A DNA stretch of 32,889 bases from Desulfogranum marinum (lineage in GTDB: Bacteria; Desulfobacterota; Desulfobulbia; Desulfobulbales; Desulfobulbaceae), in contig NZ_JAFFQD010000046.1 in NCBI RefSeq assembly GCF_016918565.1, forward strand, positions 1 through 32,889. The letters are read 5' to 3'. The translations under genes were made by a program, and so were the position numbers. Below, piece after piece: positions 26,872 to 32,889 of the stretch. Positions within the stretch are counted from its first letter, which is position 1, and every line of letters starts with the position of its first letter. The notes under the pieces were generated by a model that was not told the origin of the DNA, did not search any database, and saw nothing but the letters and a program-made list of their open reading frames with translations.

Positions 26872-27230
26872 AACCCCTTGGTTGATCCAATTTTGGAATC
26901 ATTTCATCAAGAAGGAGCGCGATCTGGTGTACCACTTTTTCATAAGACTTCCGACCATGTTGGCAAAGACCTTCTTTTTAACTCGCTGCTGTACTTACCA
27001 TCTTCGATGGATTCGCTTATTTGATGGATTGTATCAGCTGCAATTCTAAACCGGTAGATTTTTTTGAAGTGCTATTGATATGAACTTGATCGACGGCATT
27101 GGCCACCAATGTGAGTTCCATTTGTTAACTACAGAAGTGGCCCCGGTGGGTCGGACAGGTTGGCGGCAAGTATAAGGTGGATTGCCGTCAGAAATCTATT
27201 TGCCGCCGATGTTGCGCCAGTTGTTTCGAA

Positions 27231-27681
27231 TTAGCCTGGATAACGCCGGCGTTTTTTTCCTCTCCGTTGCCTACGTTTTCCGGTTCTGCGAAGCGTACCT
27301 TCAACTCCGGAACCGTTGTGGACTTGGTCCCATTTTGCGGAATAGAGGTTTCCTGCAGAGAGATCTTTGGTTTTTCCGGCAACGAACATGAAAAAACCGA
27401 CATTAGTACCGTCATCTGAGATGTAGGTGGTTTTGTTATCCGGGATCACATAGGCAAGTTCAATAGCTACACGGCCCATGGAAAAATGTTTCCCCGGGGT
27501 TGCGGAACCATTTTTTTTTACACTAACTTCAATAGGGTAACCATAGCGGTAGGGCTGGAAAGGTGACGCCTTCAAAAGCCACCTCTGCTGGTTGGGCTTT
27601 ACTTGTTTCAACGGCAAAAGTGGAAGTGGCGGCCATCACCATGGCACCAAAGCACACAGCGGCGGAAATCCGTTTTTTCAT
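27231..27681 (-). pseudogene. Remnant of a PhoX-type (DUF839) alkaline phosphatase
   Basis: A strong ribosome site (AGGAGAGG) and ATG at 27681 start a clear signal peptide (MKKRISAAVCFGAMVMAATS, then TFAVETSKAQ), and this frame stops at 27529. From about 27580 the neighbouring frame reads FQPYRYGYPIEVSVKK, KHFSMGRVAIELAYVIPD, TYISDDGTNVGFFMFVAG and DLSAGNLYSAKWDQ, blocks that belong to the middle of DUF839/PhoX proteins (FNPYRYGYPVEV, MGRFALEL, DDGTNVGFFMF, DLSAGTLYAAKW). So the N-terminus has been joined to the middle by an internal deletion with a frameshift, and the C-terminal part is lost. The expression signals are still intact. Confidence 0.82.
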
Positions 27682-28199
27682 GTAACCTCTCCTCAAAATC
27701 GTTTCAATTCCTACAGTAAAAGACCTCAGGTGCTTTTGTTTCCTTGAGTAAACCCAGCGACAATTACCGGAACTTGATTAGCGATAGGTTAGGATTGCTT
27801 TAAAAAGCAGTGAAAAAAAGAGGGCATCTTGAATGATTAGAATTGTCGTTCAGGATTGAGGAGTGGATTTGACTTCGACAATTTTAGTTAACAAATCTGT
27901 TCTTTGCATTGAGTTGTGTGGATCACAAACAAAGATGGCTAAAGTCTTTTGGGAATAGTCTGCCAAGATGAAATTTTTCTATTTTTAACAATGAGTTGGT
28001 AACTATATCTCGTTGTAGGGTTGAATAATTCTTGTTTTCCGGTCGATCTTGAAGGTATTTTGTACAGAGTAAATATTTTACGCCGAAGGACATCGAACGG
28101 TTGAACACTCTGCTTTGCTGGACAAAATGAAGAAAATCTCATTCCCTTGCCGGGCCATCTCTTTTTTTTCGTGTTTTGCATGATGGAGGTGGCAACCTG
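27682..28199. other. 518-base gene-poor stretch
   Basis: Between the PhoX remnant and the VanZ-like gene I see no supported gene. Two overlapping minus-strand frames (about 27923-28181) lack ribosome sites and family motifs. The region must hold the promoter of the operon that starts at 28200. Confidence 0.35.
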
Positions 28200-29027
28200 A
28201 TGGAAAAAGGCAGCTTACCTTTGCAAATTTTTCTCTACACAGCCTGCTGTTTATTGGTGGTTGTTTTTGTGCATCTTTACGGTGTTTTTTCCCTGCTCAA
28301 CAGATTGCTTCCCACACCGGTCATTGCAGTCGTTCCCATAGCTGCCGTACTGTCGGTACTTGTGTTTCTCCCTCGTTTTTTAAAGACTCAGGCACATGAG
28401 GGGAAGGTAAGTTGGCCTTGGGTAGTTGCAGGCGTATTGCTGTGTATAATTGCGCTGGCCATTCCAGATGGCCGGTACCCGGTGAAAAGAATTCATGTGC
28501 TCGAATACATGGCACTTTCCTGTCTGGTCCGTTATGCGATGTCCTGGAGACTGCATGGCGGCCCGCTGTTGTTTTTTTCAGTGCTTGCCGGCATGGCTTT
28601 TGGTGTCCACGACGAGTTGCTCCAGGGGATACATTCACAGCGAACATACGGACTGCGAGATATTTCAGTCAATGGAGTCGCGTCACTTGGTGGGAGCTTT
28701 ATCTGGCATGGAGGGGCACTGTTTGTTGGGAATAATAAGAGGCTGCTGCCCGAACATATCACGGAACAATGGGGCACAGCGCTTTTCTATCTTGCCTGGT
28801 TGGTCCTGAGTACCCTTGCATTTATCATCCCCCTTGCAGGATATAAAAATGTTGCCCTTCCATACTGGATGTTCCTGCCGTTGTCCGCCGCTCTTGTTTT
28901 TTGGGCACTGTATCACCAGCAGTTGCAAGGGAGCGTGCGGTATGGTTGTCTGGTTGTCAGTTGTTTGGCATTTTCTTTTTTTTGCTACCCGGTTGTGATC
29001 AATGCGGTATCGCTTTCTTTTCATTAG
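28200..29027 (+). CDS. VanZ-like integral membrane protein
   Basis: A 275-residue membrane protein with about seven hydrophobic segments. The middle carries the VanZ-family pattern: KRIHVLEYMALSCLVRYA, then GVHDELLQGIHSQRTYGLRD and ISVNGVASLGG, equivalent to the conserved KxxHxxxYxxL, GxxDExxQ...R and DxxxNxxGxxxG positions. VanZ-like proteins are inner-membrane proteins of unclear biochemical function, one linked to teicoplanin resistance. GGAGGT lies 9 bases before the ATG at 28200; the frame also opens at a TTG at 28176. The next gene starts 26 bases before this one ends, so they are co-translated. Confidence 0.82.
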   Translation: MEKGSLPLQIFLYTACCLLVVVFVHLYGVFSLLNRLLPTPVIAVVPIAAVLSVLVFLPRFLKTQAHEGKVSWPWVVAGVLLCIIALAIPDGRYPVKRIHVLEYMALSCLVRYAMSWRLHGGPLLFFSVLAGMAFGVHDELLQGIHSQRTYGLRDISVNGVASLGGSFIWHGGALFVGNNKRLLPEHITEQWGTALFYLAWLVLSTLAFIIPLAGYKNVALPYWMFLPLSAALVFWALYHQQLQGSVRYGCLVVSCLAFSFFCYPVVINAVSLSFH

Positions 29028-30618
29028 TTTTGCATTCATCCTTTTTTTCACGCTGGTGGTCAAAGGTGTCCTTCTGTACCAAAAGGAAAACCGCATCAGC
29101 GTCATTCTCCTTACGGTGGAGAGTTTGCGCCACGATCTGGTGAAAGAGTCGATAACACCCAATCTATTGCAGGCCGCAAAGAGCGCTCATCGATCCCTTG
29201 TCCATCGTGCTGTCAGTGGCTGGACAGGCTCCAATATGATTACTTTGCTCACAGGGCTGACACCTTTTCAAGCGGGTGTGCATACAAGGGGGCAGTCAGT
29301 TGACGGTAAGCTGCTGTTGCCCTTGGAGGTGCTTGCCGATAAAGGGTATCAGGTGGCAGGACTGCAGGGTTTTATGACCATGGACCTGTATCGCAACCTG
29401 GGGCTTGGTATCGATGATGTGGGGACTGATCCGTTTTTTTGGCTTACCCAAAGAGCACAGGATAAAAAGTACTTCTTTCTCTGGGAGCATTATCTCCATA
29501 CCCATCTGCCATATCGGCCGGGCAAGGGATATGAAGTTGCACTCGATGCGTTAGTGGCTGATAAGGAGGCCAAGCAAAGGGTTGAAGCGGTTCGAACAAC
29601 GACCCACATCAAGGCCGGGAGTATTGATTATCAAACTGGAGATGTGCAGGCCATCCACGCATTACATACGGCAAATGCCAGGGAATTTGACGACTGGTTT
29701 GCACGGTTCTGGGAGCTGTATACCAAGAGCGGGCTGCGTAACAGGTGTGTGCTAGTTGTCACCGCCGACCACGGGGATGAACATGGAGAACGGGGAAATG
29801 TGGGCCATGCTTCCACCAACCTTGGGGGGCACCTGCATGAAGAGATCGTTCGCGTGCCTTTTTTTATATGGGTGCCCGAGACGCTGACAAAACAGGAGTG
29901 GCCCAAAGTTGTCGACCATTCCAGCCATACAGATGTGATGGTGACGCTCCTTGAGCTGCTGGGTGTGAACGTCCCTAAATATCTCGAAGGGCGAAATTTT
30001 TTAGAAAAGCAAGTCCCAGCGTCATGGTTCGGCATGACTTCCGGCGGGGGATTCAGCGAGGAAGATCCGGCCAATATCAAATATTTCGAATATGGGGCGA
30101 TCGAAGGGCGCTGGAAGCTGCTGTGGCGAAAACATAAGGATGGCAGAGAAGCAAGGCGACTTTATCATTTAGGGAAAGATCCTGGAGAAAACGACGATGG
30201 GTATGCATTATATAGGGATCAGGTCGCAGAGCTCGAAAAAACGCTTGCGGCAAAAATACACACCGCCCGAAATCGGCCGGTGCGAGAAGATGCTGCGCAG
30301 AACCTTGTCGGCAGCGGCCCGCAGTGGGTTTTTCCACCCGGAAGCGGTGCGTACGGTTATAAGCAGCTTGCCGGGCGTTTTTACTTTGAATGGCAGGGCA
30401 GGGACGATGCCGATTATATACTGCAGTACCGGGCAGGCAGCGGAGACAATATGGTTGACGGCGAGCTGGAGGTTCGCGGAGTAAAAAAAGATTTTGGCAA
30501 GCTCAGCAAAAGATATTGGCAAACTTGGGTGGTCCCGGTGAGTCCGGTGCGAGTCCGTGTCCGCAGGGCCGACAGGGGCGGCTGGAGCAGCTGGCTGGAG
30601 CTGGAGGCTATGCCGTGA
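29002..30618 (+). CDS. Membrane-anchored alkaline-phosphatase-superfamily (sulfatase-like) enzyme
   Basis: A 538-residue protein with an N-terminal membrane anchor (about 5-25) and a sulfatase-fold domain (about 32-420), so the enzyme faces the periplasm. Features: VILLTVESLRHDL with E40 where sulfatases have the first metal Asp; WTGSNMITLLTGLTPFQAGV, where T75 stands in the place of the FGly Cys of CxPSR; TADHGDEHGE with D256/H257; and HLHEEIVRVPFFIW. The Glu/Thr pair is as in LtaS/EptA-type phosphotransferases, so a formylglycine sulfatase is unlikely. A C-terminal beta-rich domain (about 445-538; RFYFEWQGRDDADYILQY) looks FnIII-like. It overlaps the VanZ gene (26 bases) and the next gene (GTGA). 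Confidence 0.88.
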   Translation: MRYRFLFISFAFILFFTLVVKGVLLYQKENRISVILLTVESLRHDLVKESITPNLLQAAKSAHRSLVHRAVSGWTGSNMITLLTGLTPFQAGVHTRGQSVDGKLLLPLEVLADKGYQVAGLQGFMTMDLYRNLGLGIDDVGTDPFFWLTQRAQDKKYFFLWEHYLHTHLPYRPGKGYEVALDALVADKEAKQRVEAVRTTTHIKAGSIDYQTGDVQAIHALHTANAREFDDWFARFWELYTKSGLRNRCVLVVTADHGDEHGERGNVGHASTNLGGHLHEEIVRVPFFIWVPETLTKQEWPKVVDHSSHTDVMVTLLELLGVNVPKYLEGRNFLEKQVPASWFGMTSGGGFSEEDPANIKYFEYGAIEGRWKLLWRKHKDGREARRLYHLGKDPGENDDGYALYRDQVAELEKTLAAKIHTARNRPVREDAAQNLVGSGPQWVFPPGSGAYGYKQLAGRFYFEWQGRDDADYILQYRAGSGDNMVDGELEVRGVKKDFGKLSKRYWQTWVVPVSPVRVRVRRADRGGWSSWLELEAMP

Positions 30619-31100
30619 AGTGGTTGAAACCGGCGGTCGTTTTCCTGGTGTGTTGTATCAGCGCTATTTTGTGGTGTATCCATGCCGTACAAGCCCCTTT
30701 TTTTAATGAGGACACTCGCCGAACCGAGGCATATCTGCGCGCAATGTACGATAAGCTGGCGCCGGATCTGCAACAGGAGAGGAGGTTGGCAAAAGCTTAC
30801 TGGAGACGCTATCCCGACGTCCGGGAAAACCAACTCTGGGGCGAAGATGGAGTACTCGGTATTAAAGGTCCTGCAGATCATTATCGTAATCATGGTCGGC
30901 AGGAAGGCAGGATTTATACGGAAATAGATTGGCCCGAGGATATCGTTCAAGAAAAAAAGTTGGCGCAGGCTTACTGGGACAGATATCCGGATGTCGCTGC
31001 TTCAGCAGTATGGGGGAGGAGGAGCTCCATGGGCGTGCTAGGCCCCAGGGATCATTACCGGCTTTTTGGCAGGATGGAAGGACGCCACTGGGGGGAGTGA
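30615..31100 (+). CDS. Membrane-anchored protein with two YWxRYPDV...HYRxxGRxEGR repeats
   Basis: A 161-residue protein starting at a GTG that overlaps the enzyme's stop codon (GTGA), with GGAGG seven bases before it. A membrane segment (about 6-25) is followed by two tandem repeats of about 44 residues: 58-101 (LAKAYWRRYPDV ... GPADHYRNHGRQEGRIY) and 116-159 (LAQAYWDRYPDV ... GPRDHYRLFGRMEGRHW). They resemble the YLxxNPDVAxxxxxG...HYxxxGxxEGR units seen in some surface and glycosyltransferase-associated proteins. The function is unknown. Translational coupling suggests that it works with the preceding enzyme, perhaps as a periplasmic partner. Confidence 0.78.
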   Translation: MKWLKPAVVFLVCCISAILWCIHAVQAPFFNEDTRRTEAYLRAMYDKLAPDLQQERRLAKAYWRRYPDVRENQLWGEDGVLGIKGPADHYRNHGRQEGRIYTEIDWPEDIVQEKKLAQAYWDRYPDVAASAVWGRRSSMGVLGPRDHYRLFGRMEGRHWGE

Positions 31101-31299
31101 TTTTTTTTCGAATTGAAATCAGTCTGTTCCAGTTGAAGGTAATTCTCTTCAAAGTCGTTTTTTCAGGCAACGTGAGCTTGTAACTTTGACTTCGCCGAGT
31201 GCGGAACAAAGGGAAAAAGAAAGGACGTATCACATTTTCAATGATCAACTGGTAAATCGATAGAAAAACGTATGGTAATCTTCTTTTTTTGCTACTTTT

Positions 31300-31821
31300 T
31301 TAATAATTCGTAGCTCCTCGCAGAATTTTTGTCTGGGCATAGAGTAGTGCGAAGCCGATTATTGGCAACAGGATATCGGTCCAAAGGACAGTGCCTGCGT
31401 TCCCTGAAGCCATATTGTGTGTTTGAAATATTTGGTAAATATGGCCTCCTGCTGCACCAAGCAGAAAGAAGGCGGGAGGGATAAAAGTTGCTACTCGGAA
31501 GGCTAGGTTTTGCCTAAAAGCGATGAGGCCTGCCACGCCCATGCCAAGACTGGCAAAGCCTACTTCCAGTTGAAAAGGGCTGTTGGGCCAGCCAATGAAT
31601 TTTGCCGTATATTCGGCGAACACAACATGCATAAGGAAGTTGTTTAGATATCCTATCCCAATGCTGAACAGAAAAAAAAAGGCAACAAGGTCTTCTATAA
31701 TAACGGACTTCGTTAGCGGCTTTTTCTTGAAATTGAGCGATATCAGTGAGCTAATCAACCCAAGGAAGAGAAGAGAAACAGAGGGGTTCGACAAAACAAG
31801 TTTAATCAATGAAGCGACCAT
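31300..31821 (-). CDS. Integral membrane protein, DUF6790-like
   Basis: A 173-residue protein with about five membrane helices (near 10-28, 43-64, 80-100, 108-126, 146-163). The motif FIGWPNSPFQLEVGFASLGM resembles the conserved core of small membrane proteins placed in DUF6790. There are no catalytic motifs. It converges with the repeat-protein gene (199 bases apart, no clear terminator seen) and lies 52 bases from the MAPEG-like gene on the same strand, so they may form an operon. The ribosome site is weak (AGAG). The family call is from memory of the motif, moderately sure. Confidence 0.65.
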   Translation of the reverse strand: MVASLIKLVLSNPSVSLLFLGLISSLISLNFKKKPLTKSVIIEDLVAFFFLFSIGIGYLNNFLMHVVFAEYTAKFIGWPNSPFQLEVGFASLGMGVAGLIAFRQNLAFRVATFIPPAFFLLGAAGGHIYQIFQTHNMASGNAGTVLWTDILLPIIGFALLYAQTKILRGATNY

Positions 31822-31873
31822 TTTTTGCTCTTTTTTGTCGTTGAATGTTGCATGGACATGCTTGCACAGCGCC

Positions 31874-32413
31874 TTAGGTTATGAATTTTTCGATCTGATA
31901 AAATACAAGCAATAGCAGCAGTAAAGCCGTTGGGTAAAAAGTTAATGCAAAGCCAAAAGCCCTTGATGGAGCGCCTTTTTGATATCCTGTATAAAAGCTG
32001 AGACGGCCAATAGCAAAAGCCAGGGAGCATAATGGTACGGCGGACAACCAGGCTGCAGGCATGACCAAGCACCAAGCAGTATATGCGCCAACTGCAATGA
32101 CAAGTTGCTCTAGAGTGTTCTGCAGGAGACTTTGCAATATTATAGCCTTTTCAGATCCCTTTGTTAATCCACTTCCATCTATGTCCTCCGGGCTGAAAAA
32201 ACGAAATTTGGCTAGTCGGCCTATCGAGGCAGTCAAAAATAATGTTGGGAGAATAATGCTCAGTCCCAAAACCTCCAATTTCCCTTCGAGCCCTTCGAGT
32301 TTATGGAAATGAAATGGGTCGGTCATAATCCCCAGGGTCACTGTAAGTAAGGATACAAGCATCGCCGTAGCCATACCTTTAAACACTCCGACCTGTTTTT
32401 GGGATATCTTCAT
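31874..32413 (-). CDS. MAPEG-family-like membrane protein
   Basis: A 179-residue membrane protein with about four helices. The part QNTLEQLVIAVGAYTAW and IGRLSFYTGYQKGAPSRAFG matches the MAPEG pattern (RAxxNxxE..., GRxxYxxGYxxGAxxRxxG), with the Arg at the first position replaced. MAPEG proteins are membrane-associated glutathione or eicosanoid metabolism enzymes in eukaryotes; bacterial ones are mostly uncharacterised. No good ribosome site precedes 32413; an in-frame ATG at 32374 has GGAG eleven bases upstream and AAAGG close by, and is a real alternative. Confidence 0.72.
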   Translation of the reverse strand: MKISQKQVGVFKGMATAMLVSLLTVTLGIMTDPFHFHKLEGLEGKLEVLGLSIILPTLFLTASIGRLAKFRFFSPEDIDGSGLTKGSEKAIILQSLLQNTLEQLVIAVGAYTAWCLVMPAAWLSAVPLCSLAFAIGRLSFYTGYQKGAPSRAFGFALTFYPTALLLLLLVFYQIEKFIT

Positions 32414-32464
32414 GAAATATCTTGTAAAATTTAAAGAGGGTATTGGTGTTTTTGAGCTTGACCG

Positions 32465-32683
32465 TTAGTCTAAACGGTATTTATCCGTAGACGCTCTCTG
32501 GTTGTCCCCTTCTCTCATATTTGCAACGGGGGCAGCATGTAGGCATTTTTTATTGTAATACCAGGTAGCTTTAAAAATCCGATAAGCCGAAAGGCAGATG
32601 AGCACTTTGAAAATTGAGAAAGCATTACCGTAATCCAGCAAAATGCCTTGAAAAAATAGACCCAACGCTACAATTGCTAGCAA
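32465..32683 (-). CDS. Small hypothetical membrane protein
   Basis: A 72-residue frame with a hydrophobic N-terminal half (LAIVALGLFFQGILLDYG, then FSIFKVLICLSAYRIF) that could form two short membrane helices, and a charged tail. It starts at a TTG without a good ribosome site, 51 bases before the MAPEG-like gene on the same strand. The frame continues upstream without an ATG to a stop near 32708. It may be a real small protein or the end of a degraded gene. No family recognised. Confidence 0.4.
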   Translation of the reverse strand: MLAIVALGLFFQGILLDYGNAFSIFKVLICLSAYRIFKATWYYNKKCLHAAPVANMREGDNQRASTDKYRLD

Positions 32684-32712
32684 CGTTGCTGTGATTCTAC
32701 TCTTTAGCCCGG

Positions 32713-32763
32713 ATTTCTCATCAGTTCAGGCGGCGTCAGGTTCAAAGTTTTTGGCAATGAATA
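32713..32763 (+). repeat. Dispersed repeat, copy 2
   Basis: About 50 bases starting TTTCTCATCAGTTCAGGCGG match the copy at 24681 in the same orientation. This copy lies about 110 bases before the partial gene at the right edge. Confidence 0.6.
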
Positions 32764-32781
32764 GGTAAGGTAAAATGAGAA

Positions 32782-32876
32782 GGCTGGTTCACCTCCCGAG
32801 TTTTATGCTACACATAGCATGTTCGACAAGAACTAACTCAACGCAGTCAGATGCTGCAATTAAAGGAGAACCAGCC
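32782..32876 (+). promoter_or_regulatory. Nested inverted repeats enclosing the leader of the edge gene
   Basis: GGCTGGTTC (32782-32790) is a perfect inverse of GAACCAGCC (32868-32876), which lies directly between the GGAG ribosome site and the ATG. Inside, ATGCTA (32805-32810) and TAGCAT (32815-32820) form a hairpin with a CACA loop. Transcripts reading in from outside could fold and hide the start, a device known from insertion sequences that limits transposase translation. Confidence 0.5.
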
Positions 32877-32889
32877 ATGCATAGTATAA
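32877..32889 (+). CDS. Start of a gene cut by the window edge
   Basis: AAAGGAGAACCAGCC precedes an ATG at 32877; only four codons (Met-His-Ser-Ile) are visible. The context (inverted repeats, dispersed repeat beside it) would fit a transposase, but the sequence does not show it. Confidence 0.4.

Noticed and set aside
26849-27049. A 66-codon plus-strand frame in the decayed region.
   Set aside because: It is antisense to the GGDEF remnant and its upstream pieces, without a ribosome site or recognisable motif.
27188-27415. A 75-codon minus-strand frame and the full 128-codon frame at 27231-27617 considered as real genes.
   Set aside because: The latter starts inside the PhoX remnant and only its middle has family similarity; the former is another frame of the same remnant. 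Both lack ribosome sites.
28683-29162. Long antisense frames over the VanZ-like and sulfatase-fold genes (also 29631-30080 and 30414-30950).
   Set aside because: They are shadows of strongly supported genes on the plus strand, with Arg/Ser/Pro-rich translations and no start signals.

Overview
The window reads as a chromosomal segment of a Gram-negative bacterium, most likely a sulfur- or sulfate-metabolising deltaproteobacterium (Desulfobacterota, Desulfobulbales-like). This is inference from gene content: an outer-membrane TonB-dependent receptor, periplasmic proteins with signal peptides, a short PstS, abundant hybrid kinase and c-di-GMP signalling, and a CDP-archaeol-synthase-like/metallophosphoesterase fusion. 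No rRNA, tRNA or other strong taxonomic marker is present. I found no CRISPR array, tRNA or intact mobile element.

Layout. (1) 1-1375: an AT-rich orphan membrane/coiled-coil gene and a 0.6 kb gene-poor stretch. (2) 1382-2323 (+): a DUF1566 protein, convergent with (3) 10026-2328 (-): a four-gene signalling operon made of a TonB-dependent receptor, a YfiR-like periplasmic protein, a CHASE8-type hybrid histidine kinase with two receivers and an HPt, and a REC-PAS-GGDEF-EAL response regulator. A near-consensus sigma-70 promoter precedes it. (4) 10146-13818 (-): pstSCAB phosphate transport without phoU, followed by a decayed adenine-deaminase tail. (5) 14024-17177 (-): gnd-zwf-pgl, the complete oxidative pentose phosphate branch, preceded by an old-yellow-enzyme gene. 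(6) 18922-26612: small single genes (UspA, SpoIIAA-like, VOC protein, Cys-rich zinc-binding-like protein, exported histidine phosphatase, PpnP, CarS-phosphoesterase fusion, YeeZ-like dehydrogenase, MBL-fold hydrolase). (7) 26613-28199: a gene graveyard with remnants of a GGDEF gene and a PhoX-type (DUF839) phosphatase. (8) 28200-31100 (+): a tightly packed three-gene operon (VanZ-like membrane protein, alkaline-phosphatase-superfamily enzyme with a Thr in place of the sulfatase Cys, and a membrane-anchored tandem-repeat protein). (9) 31300-32700 (-): small membrane proteins (DUF6790-like, MAPEG-like). The right edge has a structured leader and the first codons of a gene running out of the window, next to a sequence repeated at about 24.7 kb.

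How they work together. The clearest functional units are outer-membrane/periplasmic sensing feeding a phosphorelay and c-di-GMP turnover, high-affinity phosphate uptake, and NAD(P)H generation from glucose 6-phosphate. The most promising less-described pieces are the receptor-YfiR-kinase-EAL operon, the CarS-metallophosphoesterase fusion, and the VanZ/AP-superfamily/repeat operon.
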